A DNA stretch of 18,878 nt from Actinomycetota bacterium (GCA_009927705.1 RFMK01000095.1:1-18878); one strand, 5' to 3'. Shown: positions 6,947-14,393, counted from the first letter of the stretch. The notes: generated from the sequence alone by a model not told the origin. Made by a program: numbers and translations.

Positions 6947-7736
6947 AGCTTCCAAGTGTAACGCGGTAGGTTCCAAAACGATGGACTAACGAAATTAGCA
7001 TCTCACGCAGGATAAGGAAGAGTGCGACTGGCAACAAATCAAATGCGCGCTTGAAGAACCATGGAGTACCTTTCGTCAGCATCCATTGGGTCTTCTCCCA
7101 TTTAGATAATTCGGGTATCTCTGAGACTGCAATATCTTTCACTGCAATTCCGCGTCGGCTCAACTCTTGAATAGCTGCCTTTGCGAGAAGTTGATGACCC
7201 TGTGGTCCTGGGTGCAACATATCGACATGCCAATTCTTTCGCTCATTGACTCCATCAATCTCTCGCGCCTTTAACGAAATCAAAGGAAAGCTCTCTGAAA
7301 GTTCTTCATAAACTCTATTGACGCTATCTACTCGTTTCATTAATGCCGACTCAAGTGGTTTCGGCAATTTGAGAATTTTTGATGGATCATGGAGTTGTAG
7401 GGTGATCACCTGAGCACCCAATTCATGTAATCGAGAGAGAATTTCAACCATATTAGTCTTCAGTCGATGAGGACAGAAATTGTTTCGTAACATGTCATTG
7501 CCGCCGACAACGACGACTGCCACATCGGGTTTGAATTGTGCGGCCAGAGGCAATTGAAACTCAACCAGCTCAGTTGATTTTGCTCCTGGCCTCGCTAGGT
7601 TCAAGTATGTCAATGGCGCTTCGATTGCCTCAGCCAGACGATATGTCCACCCCAGTGGGCGGTCAGCCTTCGTGACATCTCCAGTTCCATATGCTGCGCT
7701 ATCGCCCATCACGACAAACTTCACGTCTGTCTTCAC
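6900..7736 (-). CDS. SGNH/GDSL-family hydrolase
   Basis: A 278-residue SGNH hydrolase (esterase or acyl hydrolase fold). Block I is GDSAAYGTG (11-19, nucleophile Ser13). An Asn in the LNLARPGAKS region (45-54) would serve block II. Block III is VVGGNDM (77-82, Asn80). Block V is DMLHPGPQGH (172-181), giving the catalytic Asp172 and His175, so the machinery is complete. A hydrophobic stretch near 231-251 could associate with the membrane; no signal peptide is seen, so it is probably cytosolic or on the inner face. I chose GTG 7736 because it overlaps the stop of the upstream glycosyltransferase as GTGA; a start at 7802 would add 22 residues not expected before block I. Being coupled to two glycosyltransferases, it may edit acyl or acetyl groups on their product. 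Confidence 0.88.
   Translation of the reverse strand: MKTDVKFVVMGDSAAYGTGDVTKADRPLGWTYRLAEAIEAPLTYLNLARPGAKSTELVEFQLPLAAQFKPDVAVVVVGGNDMLRNNFCPHRLKTNMVEILSRLHELGAQVITLQLHDPSKILKLPKPLESALMKRVDSVNRVYEELSESFPLISLKAREIDGVNERKNWHVDMLHPGPQGHQLLAKAAIQELSRRGIAVKDIAVSEIPELSKWEKTQWMLTKGTPWFFKRAFDLLPVALFLILREMLISLVHRFGTYRVTLGSYGTDREEEFKSIESR
6955..6960 (-). promoter_or_regulatory. candidate internal -10 element for DUF3027
   Basis: TACACT on the minus strand, 8 nt before ATG 6946 and inside the 3' end of the SGNH hydrolase gene. It would allow expression separate from the glycosyltransferase operon. The spacing is 2 nt longer than at the best sites in this window. Confidence 0.33.
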
Positions 7737-8869
7737 GCGACTAATTTCTCTCTTGATGGCACATCGTGTAAAGCCATCAATTGTTGAATTGTTTTGTCCC
7801 AACTAAACTCTAAAGCACGTTTTCTAGCAGCGCTTCGCATTGTGGAATTGGTCAATATCGCATGAATTCTCATTGCAAACTCTGATTCGTTTGACGCTGT
7901 CGCTCCACATCTTTTCACTCCATTCTCATCTAGCAATTCTCTTACGGCAGAGCGTGAATTTGCGACGACAGGAGTTCCACAACTCAAGGACTCTAAAGCT
8001 GAGAGACAGAACGTCTCTAGCGGACCAGGTGCGATGGAAACGTCGGCACACGCGAGAATATCTGCAATTTTTCTTGGGTTTGCGATATAGCCCGTAAATG
8101 TGACCGGTAGCCCTCGCGAATCCCGTTGTAGTTTTTCCATGAGTGGGCCACCTCCAATAATGATGAGATGCGCGTCAATTAAGAATCTCTCACGGAGCAC
8201 TTTCAACGCAGCGATTGATAAATGTGGGTCCTTTTCCGGAGAAAGACGACCACAATGCACAAGAAGATACTGAGAATTTTGCAGAAGAGACTTGCGCAAA
8301 TTAGACGATCGACGTTTGGGAGTGAAAACTTCAGAATCGACTCCGAGGGGAATTAATCTCAGATTTGGCGTACTCAATTTCTCAAACTCGCGAGCGGCAA
8401 ATCGCGTTGTTGCCACTACATAATCGAAGGCTCTCGAAAGTCGTGAGTTATGCCAATCTGCAAATCTTTCGAAGAAGCGTGATGCAGGAAGGAATTTAGC
8501 GAATAGTCCTGTGAGTGTTTCGTGGCTAAAAACTAGAGTCTTAATTCCTCTTTTTCGAGCCCAAGGCCCGAGAAATAGGAGCGTAAATCGATCCGAACAC
8601 TCAATTCTATCGGGCTTCGCCATAATTATGGCCTGTTTAATCTCTTTTCTACTTTTGAAAACTCGATATCCACCAGTAAATGGAATTTCTCTGCTCGAGA
8701 GATACAGTGCTTTTCCGTAGACAGTATTAGTTTGCGAAAGATTGATACCTGGAACAACGAACGTAAATTCATGCCCAGCGATTTCATAACGCCTTCCTAA
8801 ATCATGAATAGTTGTTTTAATCCCACCTGATTTTGGTCCATAGAAATTTGCGATATGAAGTATCTTCAT
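7733..8869 (-). CDS. GT4 family glycosyltransferase
   Basis: A 378-residue retaining GT-B glycosyltransferase of family GT4. The N-terminal acceptor domain starts MKILHIANFYGPKSGGIKT with the usual Gly-rich loop (14-17). The C-terminal donor domain has CGRLSPEKDP (206-215), IIIGGGP (236-242), TFTGYI (257-262) and the E-x7-E motif ETFCLSALE (Glu285, Glu293), which binds the nucleotide-sugar donor. It probably uses a GDP- or UDP-sugar; mannosyl transfer is plausible because the upstream gene is MgtA-like, but the sequence does not prove the donor. The ATG overlaps the stop of mgtA as TAATG, and its TGA overlaps the SGNH start, so the three genes form a coupled operon. A PimB'-type mannosyltransferase is an alternative I could not confirm. 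Confidence 0.9.
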   Translation of the reverse strand: MKILHIANFYGPKSGGIKTTIHDLGRRYEIAGHEFTFVVPGINLSQTNTVYGKALYLSSREIPFTGGYRVFKSRKEIKQAIIMAKPDRIECSDRFTLLFLGPWARKRGIKTLVFSHETLTGLFAKFLPASRFFERFADWHNSRLSRAFDYVVATTRFAAREFEKLSTPNLRLIPLGVDSEVFTPKRRSSNLRKSLLQNSQYLLVHCGRLSPEKDPHLSIAALKVLRERFLIDAHLIIIGGGPLMEKLQRDSRGLPVTFTGYIANPRKIADILACADVSIAPGPLETFCLSALESLSCGTPVVANSRSAVRELLDENGVKRCGATASNESEFAMRIHAILTNSTMRSAARKRALEFSWDKTIQQLMALHDVPSREKLVA

Positions 8870-9987
8870 TAGGCCCCAATTCTGATGCTATAACGGTTAT
8901 TAGCTAGCACGTCGAAATAGTGACCGATTAATTCTTGGTTGATGTTGTCCCATCCGCGATCAATGACGCTATTGCGGGCTCGAGACTTTATCTGCGAAGA
9001 GAACAGCAGATTCCAACGCGCCTCGCTCATGTTTATCAACGAATCTGAGGTGGTCATATTTACGACAATGCCATTTTCGCCATCTATGACAAATTCCTTC
9101 ACCGCTCCTCTATCTGGCGCAATAACGGGTACACCTGAGGCCAAGGCTTCTTGAGCAGATTGACAGAAGGTCTCATGTTCTCCAGGGTGGACAAAGCAAT
9201 CAAAGTTTGCGATGTGTTGGGCAAGCTCAGTCCCGGAAAGTTTGCCGGTAAAGATTGCATTGGGCATCAGTTCTTGTAATCGCGAGCGCTCAGGACCATC
9301 CCCGACGATTACAATCTGAAAATCGCTATTGAAAGAAAGTGGCACCAATTTATCCACGCCCTTTTCTGGCGCTAGGCGACCCACATAACCTATGACTTTT
9401 TTCGAGGTCGAGAAAAAATTATCAACCCTGCGTTCGGGATTAAAAAGTTCTAGGTCTACTCCACGTCCCCAACGCGCAACGTTACGAATACCAAGATTTG
9501 TGAGGATGTCCATCGCGTAAGTAGATGGCGCAAGGTTCAACGTCGAATTTCCATGGATCTTGCGCACTGCCGCGTTGATTCCATGCGCTGCAAAACCGAG
9601 ACGATAGTGTTGAGAGAAACCCACGTAATCTGTCTGGTACACCGCGATTGTTGGGATTCGACGGCGGTTCGAAATACTTTGCGCGTACGCACCCATCATT
9701 GCTGGCGAAGCTAAGTGAACAATATCAGGAGCAAATTCATCAAGTGTTTGTTGAATTAAACGATGAGGAAAGGCAACTGCGAGTGAATTGTTAAGGTTGA
9801 TTGAGGGTAAACCTACTACTGTAGATCCGTCATAAAACGAAGGAGTATCTCCCACTGTGGGGGCAATAATCACTACTTCATAACCTTCTGCAACGAGACT
9901 TTTATGGGCTTGAATTACGGAATTAGTCACTCCATTGACGCTTGGCAAGAATGACTCAGTGACGATTGCAACTCTCATGGTTAACAT
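8869..9987 (-). CDS. mgtA: MgtA-like alpha-mannosyltransferase (GT4)
   Basis: A 372-residue GT4 enzyme closely resembling MgtA of mycobacteria and corynebacteria, which transfers mannose from GDP-mannose to glucuronosyl-diacylglycerol in polar glycolipid synthesis at the membrane. Signature stretches: MRVAIVTESFLPSVNGVTNS (4-23), DIVHLASPAMMG (88-99), VYQTDYVGFSQHY (116-128), ARWGRGVDLELF (171-182), YVGRLAPEKG (201-210) and the E-x7-E motif HETFCQSAQE (271-280, Glu272 and Glu280). Two starts are possible, ATG 9987 or ATG 9978; homologues usually begin at MRVAIV, which favours 9978, while a TAAAAA hexamer 6 nt before 9987 favours the longer form. It is the first gene of the operon. That the substrate is a GlcA-lipid here is inference. 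Confidence 0.86.
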   Translation of the reverse strand: MLTMRVAIVTESFLPSVNGVTNSVIQAHKSLVAEGYEVVIIAPTVGDTPSFYDGSTVVGLPSINLNNSLAVAFPHRLIQQTLDEFAPDIVHLASPAMMGAYAQSISNRRRIPTIAVYQTDYVGFSQHYRLGFAAHGINAAVRKIHGNSTLNLAPSTYAMDILTNLGIRNVARWGRGVDLELFNPERRVDNFFSTSKKVIGYVGRLAPEKGVDKLVPLSFNSDFQIVIVGDGPERSRLQELMPNAIFTGKLSGTELAQHIANFDCFVHPGEHETFCQSAQEALASGVPVIAPDRGAVKEFVIDGENGIVVNMTTSDSLINMSEARWNLLFSSQIKSRARNSVIDRGWDNINQELIGHYFDVLANNRYSIRIGA

Positions 9988-10116
9988 GGTCGATTTTTAA
10001 CTTTCCATTGAGCGAAGTTCAGTTGAAGTTTCGCAAACAACATGGTGAAAGTTCTCATCTACGAAGGAAGTAATGTACGTTTACCTAGATTTAAGAATCT
10101 CGTAAACTTGAATGAG

Positions 10117-10122
10117 TAACTT
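10117..10122 (+). promoter_or_regulatory. leaderless-type -10 element of the MurG-like gene
   Basis: TAACTT is followed by six bases (CGGGAC) and the GTG at 10129. This decides the start codon: an ATG further in (about 10150) would remove the first beta strand of the Rossmann fold. Confidence 0.48.
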
Positions 10123-10128
10123 CGGGAC

Positions 10129-11589
10129 GTGTCTAGACCCACTGTCATCATGGTTACTAGTAACGGCGTTGGGGCGGGGCATCTCATCCGAGCAAGCGCA
10201 ATAGCACGAGAATTACATCCACACGCTCGGCCCATCATCTTTTCTATGGCATATTCTGTTGTGGAAGTTGCGCGGGCGCTCAATCTTGAATGCGAATATG
10301 TTCCTGGTCGCGATAAAGGTTTGATGTTGCGCAAGAAATGGGATCAGTACTTACGAGATCGGCTCGTTGCCTTGATTGACGAGACCGGCGCTTCGGTTGT
10401 TACTTTCGATGGCGTTGTGCCATATCCCGGAATTGTGGCGGCAAAATTTCAGCGACCACATATCAATTTAGTGTGGATTCGCCGCGGAATGTGGCAGAAA
10501 AAGCCTCAAGGAGTCCTTCTCGGCTTACAGTCAAAGCTCATGGATTACGTCATCGAACCTGGTGATGTTGCATCGCCCGCGGACACGGGTCCCACCAAAG
10601 ATCGTAAGGAAGCACTCGTAGTTGAACCGGTAACTTTATATCGGAGAGAACAAGCGCTAGATAAGGTGGAAGCTCGCAAGTTTTTAGGTCTAGATCTTCA
10701 CAAGCCCGCCGTGCTAGTCCAAATGGGAGTTGGCGACAGTGATCTTGACGCCAGAGTTTCCGCAGTCTTCCGCGGATTATCATCATGGAAAGACTTGCAG
10801 ATCGTTATGGCACGTAAACCAATGAACAAGGACGGGGAATCTCTTGTTCCTGACGGGATGAGCGTAAAGATAGTTCGACATTTCCCGCTAGCTGATGTGC
10901 TCTCTGCTTTTGATGCTGCAGTTTGTGCAGCTGGCTACAACAGCGTTCATGAAGTCATTCCCGCTGGATTACCTACATTATTCATCCCAAATAATCGAGG
11001 AACTGATGACCAGAGAGCCCGGGCACGTTATTGCGCTGAGATTGGCCTAACTCTTTATGCCGAAACCGAATCTCTTGAAGATATTGAACATCAAAGTGCA
11101 AAACTCTCCTTTGCAACGTTGAGGTCAAATCTCATCGATCAATGCAATTCTGTCTCAACATTTAGCGGAGCGAAGAAGATTGCCACACTTCTCCTTGCGC
11201 TGACAAATGAGTCATATACGGCACTTGTCAATAATCGAGTGCATTACCAACGAATCATCGCATTTGCAGCATTTCTTCGGGGTCCACGTTTTTATGCCAA
11301 ACGGGCAATTAACTCGATCCTTCGTGCACTTGCGATTGGATTTAGAACGCTCTTCCCACATTCACGAAAAGAGGAAGCTGGCGAAGTCATTTTCAGCGAC
11401 TCGACAAATCACACAATGCTCGATCGTTACATCAGAAATTCGGAGCGATTTGAACATTTGTTGAAAGGTGCCAGCGAAAATTATGTGAAGCAGCGCCAAG
11501 CGATTGCTCATCGCGCTTACGGCGAACTTGAATTTGCGGATGTTACGGACAACACTCCTATTGAAACGCTTCTACGCTTCGCTTCCTAA
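10129..11589 (+). CDS. MurG-like GT-B glycosyltransferase (GT28 C-terminal type) with C-terminal extension
   Basis: A 486-residue GT-B glycosyltransferase. Its N-terminus carries a MurG-like SNGVGAGHLIRASAIARELH motif (11-30). The C-terminal half has VQMGVGDSD (197-205), then AAGYNSVHEVIPAGLPTLFIP (267-287) and DDQRARARYCAEIG (293-306), the donor-binding signature of GT28-like enzymes; the His-Glu pair at 274-275 is in the usual place. About 120 residues after 365 are not part of the GT-B fold and contain a hydrophobic-basic segment (about 376-410) that may sit on the membrane, then a charged tail. It is not MurG itself, which is shorter and has a different N-terminus. The GTG start is supported by a TAnnnT hexamer 6 nt upstream. 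It is divergent from mgtA, suggesting a shared envelope glycolipid or polymer pathway; donor and acceptor are unknown. Confidence 0.82.
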   Translation: MSRPTVIMVTSNGVGAGHLIRASAIARELHPHARPIIFSMAYSVVEVARALNLECEYVPGRDKGLMLRKKWDQYLRDRLVALIDETGASVVTFDGVVPYPGIVAAKFQRPHINLVWIRRGMWQKKPQGVLLGLQSKLMDYVIEPGDVASPADTGPTKDRKEALVVEPVTLYRREQALDKVEARKFLGLDLHKPAVLVQMGVGDSDLDARVSAVFRGLSSWKDLQIVMARKPMNKDGESLVPDGMSVKIVRHFPLADVLSAFDAAVCAAGYNSVHEVIPAGLPTLFIPNNRGTDDQRARARYCAEIGLTLYAETESLEDIEHQSAKLSFATLRSNLIDQCNSVSTFSGAKKIATLLLALTNESYTALVNNRVHYQRIIAFAAFLRGPRFYAKRAINSILRALAIGFRTLFPHSRKEEAGEVIFSDSTNHTMLDRYIRNSERFEHLLKGASENYVKQRQAIAHRAYGELEFADVTDNTPIETLLRFAS

Positions 11590-11634
11590 ATATTCCAGAA
11601 CAATATCTTCCCTATATTTATTGCTCAGATAAAT

Positions 11635-11674
11635 GAGATGGGCGGGAGCGCCCTCGTACGCTCCCGCCCATCTC
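11635..11674. terminator. strong hairpin terminator between convergent genes
   Basis: A perfect 16-bp stem (arms 11635-11650 and 11659-11674, core GGGCGGGAGCG and CGCTCCCGCCC) with an 8-nt loop. It stands 45 bp after the MurG-like gene and 10 bp after the stop of the PhoX-like gene on the other strand. Neither side has a long T-run, although the minus-strand side runs into AT-rich sequence. It probably serves both convergent transcripts. Confidence 0.75.
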
Positions 11675-11684
11675 CTACTAGGAG

Positions 11685-13280
11685 TCAGCGCCGGAAGATG
11701 GAATTCCAATCGCCAACTGTCATGAGGTAATACTGTCCGCCTTCAAGTGCCGCATTGTTAAGCGCTTTTTGAGCAGTTGCAGTACGTACTTTGTCAGGAC
11801 GAGCAGCCATTACCCCAGAAGTGTGTACTTGTGCGTTGAACAAGAAATAAGTGTTCTTGTCATTCTTGCCTTTTACTTGATCTGTGACATCGATAATTCC
11901 ACTTGACTCTTCATCAATGGTCATGAACTTTGCACCAGACTTCGTGAAGTACATCGGATCAAACTGAGCAACAGTTGCCATTGCGCCATCTTTGATTCGG
12001 TACGCAACGATGCGTGAAAGTGCATCGTTATTACCCGGATCTTCTTGAATCATGATGACACCATTCTTGGTGACAGCTAAGTTGTCAGGTTTGGCGAGAT
12101 ACATTGACTCACCACCGTTGAGGAGCATTTCTAGTTCAGCCCCTAGTAGTGGGTTTTGTGCATCTTTGAAAGTGAGGCGCCATAGCGCACCACCATCACG
12201 CGCTACTCCTGGTAAAGCTGGATTAGGAGCGGTAGCAACAGGATCCTTATTCGACTCGGTAGTTAGGAAGTAGTAGACATTTGGATCATTTGGATCCCAC
12301 TCTCCATCTTCCACACGAGCGAACTCAGATCCTGCAGCAGTGACGGATTTGTCGAAATCAGCGACTGTCTGATTCCAATTCACTTCTTTAAATTCGACCG
12401 AAGTTTTCTTGTTTTTTCCGATTGTTGTGCGAAATACGTTGTCATTAGCGGCAGCTGGAACGTTAAGAACGTAGAGCTTTCCATTAGCAAGGCCAGCCTT
12501 TTCAAATGCATTACCTGTCGCCTGTTTTTGGCCCACCCACATTTTGACGTGGCTATTAGTCGCAGATCCGTCCTCGTTACCAATAACGACTGTATTTTTA
12601 CCTGGCTTAGGATTCGTTAACAAGTTCTCCCATGAAGCCATACCAATTCCGGGAAATTGATAACCAGTTCCGTTCATCTCAAAGACAAAGCCACGAGATG
12701 CATCACCGGATTCTTCGCCCGTTAAGAAAAGCGCACCGTCGTAACCAATCTTCTTTCCATTCTCCGTGAAGGAAAATGTTCCAGCAGGAGCGAGATTCGC
12801 AGAGCAGAAGCGACTTAAGCCCCATCCAAAAGTGCCGGTAGGCGCATCCGCCGGACCTGATCCGACTGGATTAGTAGTCCATTTGCCTTCTTTGTAGTTC
12901 CAAAAGTTAATGGTTTTGATGAAGTCATTGTCTGCATCTTTGAAGAACTTGAGTCGAGGATTGTAAGTAAATGTTGTGATCGATGCACCCCAAGGCGACG
13001 TCAATGACTCTCGAGATTTAGCCGCCGATGTTGAATGTTCAAATACTGAAAAAAGCTGGAGCATTCCATTATCCATCTTGTGCGCTCCCATACCATCGGG
13101 AATGCCTTTAATCAGGTTTGCACCGATCTTGTCTCCCGCAGTAGCAAGAACCTTCAATTGAACTTCGCTATGTGACGAGAGCATATATATAGGTGTGTTA
13201 TTTGCCGCGAATGCGGTTGTTGTAGTTAAAGAGAGAGCTAAAGCAAATGCGCTGGCTGTCCCTAGAATTTTTTTGTTCAT
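11685..13280 (-). CDS. secreted PhoX-like protein (DUF839 family)
   Basis: A 531-residue exported protein. A Sec-type signal peptide covers about 1-25 (MNKK basic start, hydrophobic core, cleavage near AFA-ANN); it has no twin arginine. The mature part shows DUF839/PhoX patterns: LSRFCSANLAPAGTF (155-169), ALFLTGEESGDASRG (183-197), FARVEDGEWDP (320-330), FLTTE (338-342), GALWRLTF (364-371), and AKPDNLAVTKNGVIMIQEDPG (near 396-416). PhoX enzymes are calcium- and iron-dependent alkaline phosphatases that release phosphate from organic phosphates outside the cell; whether all metal ligands are conserved was not checked. A possible PHO box upstream and neighbouring polyphosphate genes support a role in phosphate acquisition. 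A purine-rich AAAGGGG stands 4 nt before the ATG. It could instead be a phytase-like or non-enzymatic beta-propeller relative. Confidence 0.8.
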   Translation of the reverse strand: MNKKILGTASAFALALSLTTTTAFAANNTPIYMLSSHSEVQLKVLATAGDKIGANLIKGIPDGMGAHKMDNGMLQLFSVFEHSTSAAKSRESLTSPWGASITTFTYNPRLKFFKDADNDFIKTINFWNYKEGKWTTNPVGSGPADAPTGTFGWGLSRFCSANLAPAGTFSFTENGKKIGYDGALFLTGEESGDASRGFVFEMNGTGYQFPGIGMASWENLLTNPKPGKNTVVIGNEDGSATNSHVKMWVGQKQATGNAFEKAGLANGKLYVLNVPAAANDNVFRTTIGKNKKTSVEFKEVNWNQTVADFDKSVTAAGSEFARVEDGEWDPNDPNVYYFLTTESNKDPVATAPNPALPGVARDGGALWRLTFKDAQNPLLGAELEMLLNGGESMYLAKPDNLAVTKNGVIMIQEDPGNNDALSRIVAYRIKDGAMATVAQFDPMYFTKSGAKFMTIDEESSGIIDVTDQVKGKNDKNTYFLFNAQVHTSGVMAARPDKVRTATAQKALNNAALEGGQYYLMTVGDWNSIFRR

Positions 13281-13296
13281 CGTTCCCCTTTGTTGT

Positions 13297-13313
13297 CAGA
13301 GCTCTTAGCTCTG
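13297..13313. repeat. 7-bp inverted repeat upstream of the PhoX-like gene
   Basis: CAGAGCT (13297-13303) and AGCTCTG (13307-13313) are perfect inverted arms with a 3-nt centre. The site begins 17 bp before the ATG of the PhoX-like gene. It could be an operator or a small leader hairpin just upstream of the ribosome-binding site. Confidence 0.4.
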
Positions 13314-13349
13314 CTACGGTGCCCGCATCCTTCACGCGCTTGGGAATGG

Positions 13350-13371
13350 AACGGCGAACCGACGGTGAACC
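13350..13371 (-). promoter_or_regulatory. candidate PHO box (two 11-nt direct repeats)
   Basis: On the minus strand GGTTCACCGTC (13371-13361) is followed directly by GGTTCGCCGTT (13360-13350), identical at 9 of 11 positions. The GTTCACC core and the 11-nt phasing match the PhoP-binding direct-repeat units described for Streptomyces. The site is 70 bp upstream of the PhoX-like start and about 93 bp upstream of ppx, so it could control one or both under phosphate starvation. A third unit is not convincing. No regulator gene lies in the window. Confidence 0.45.
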
Positions 13372-13452
13372 TGGCGCAAAGAATTCGATAAGAAACCGTT
13401 TATTCTCGAAGAATTGAGAGTTAACAGAGCGTGAATGAGAGTATTACCGCAT

Positions 13453-13458
13453 TAGAGT
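13453..13458 (+). promoter_or_regulatory. leaderless-type -10 element of ppx
   Basis: TAGAGT is followed by six bases (AGGGCG) and the ATG at 13465, the same geometry as at serC, the MFS_3 gene and the MurG-like gene. Confidence 0.52.
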
Positions 13459-13464
13459 AGGGCG

Positions 13465-14382
13465 ATGCGCTTAGGAGTTTTGGATGTCGGATCAAATACC
13501 GTTCATCTCCAAGTTGTAGATGCCGCTCCTGGTGCGCGACCCAACCCAACCGTCAACTATAAAGAGGAAGTTCGACTCTCCGAATATCTTTCTCAAGACG
13601 GTTTTCTTTCCGCAGAAGGGATAAGGCTTCTGCGCGAAGCGATTCGACGATCATTGCTTGAAGCGAGAAAGGTAGAAACTCAGGAGTTACTTCCCTTTGC
13701 GACCTCCGCGCTCCGAGAGGCGAAGAATGGTCCGGACATAATCTCTCGAATCAACGAGGATTTTGAGATTGACCTCCAAGTTCTCAGTGGAGAAGATGAG
13801 GCAAAAATTACCTTCCTAGCAGCACGTCGTTGGTATGGCTGGTCTAGTGGACGATTGTTGATGGTAGATATCGGTGGTGGATCTCTCGAACTCGCAGTTG
13901 GTGTTAACGAAGTTCCAGATGTAGCTCTCTCGCTCCCTCTTGGCGCTTCTCGATTAACGAAGAGTCACTTAGAGGGAGATCCTTTCACTAAGAAGTCCAT
14001 CCGTGAATTGCGAGATTATGTTGAAGCCAATATCGCGGAGATTCTCCCAACGCTCTTACGACATCAAGACACAGATCGTGCAATTGCTACAAGCAAAACT
14101 TTACGTACGTTGGCGCGACTAACTGGAGATTGGATTGATGGAAATGGAAAGAAACTTCGCATCGACTCACTTCGCAAGATCACTCCTCGACTTGCAGAAA
14201 TGACACAGGAGGAAAGGTCTGAATTGCCGGGGGTCTCGTCGACTCGGGCCCGGCAGATTACTGCTGGGGCACTTGTTGCAGAGAGCGTGATGCGAAGTCT
14301 GGATATTGATGAGTTAGAGATTTGTCCGTGGGCGCTTCGTGAAGGAATCGTTTTGAAATGGCTCGATTGGCTGGAATCCTAA
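13465..14382 (+). CDS. ppx: exopolyphosphatase, Ppx/GppA family (actinobacterial Ppx1 type)
   Basis: A 305-residue member of the ASKHA-fold Ppx/GppA family, resembling the short actinobacterial Ppx1 (Rv0496-like). It releases phosphate from the end of short polyphosphate chains, or removes the 5'-phosphate of pppGpp. Motifs: DVGSNT (7-12), FATSALREA (78-86), GEDEAKITFLAARRWYGW (109-126), VDIGGGSLEL (134-143), LSLPLGASRLT, ATSKTLRTLARLTG, and EICPWALREG near the C-terminus. It lacks the HD domain of longer E. coli Ppx, as normal for this group. The start is supported by a TAnnnT element 6 nt upstream. It is convergent with mutT1 (11 bp between stops), so synthesis (PPK1) and breakdown (Ppx) of polyphosphate are encoded side by side. 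Confidence 0.93.
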   Translation: MRLGVLDVGSNTVHLQVVDAAPGARPNPTVNYKEEVRLSEYLSQDGFLSAEGIRLLREAIRRSLLEARKVETQELLPFATSALREAKNGPDIISRINEDFEIDLQVLSGEDEAKITFLAARRWYGWSSGRLLMVDIGGGSLELAVGVNEVPDVALSLPLGASRLTKSHLEGDPFTKKSIRELRDYVEANIAEILPTLLRHQDTDRAIATSKTLRTLARLTGDWIDGNGKKLRIDSLRKITPRLAEMTQEERSELPGVSSTRARQITAGALVAESVMRSLDIDELEICPWALREGIVLKWLDWLES

Positions 14383-14393
14383 CGTCCTATCCA

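Noticed and set aside
10042..10119. 25-codon ORF between mgtA and the MurG-like gene, ending at the TAACTT hexamer
   Set aside because: It has no Shine-Dalgarno, no TAnnnT element at the right distance and no recognisable motif; a short open frame of this size is expected by chance.
10059..10334. 91-codon minus-strand frame over the start of the MurG-like gene
   Set aside because: It lies antisense to a gene with clear GT-B motifs and has a shadow-like composition.
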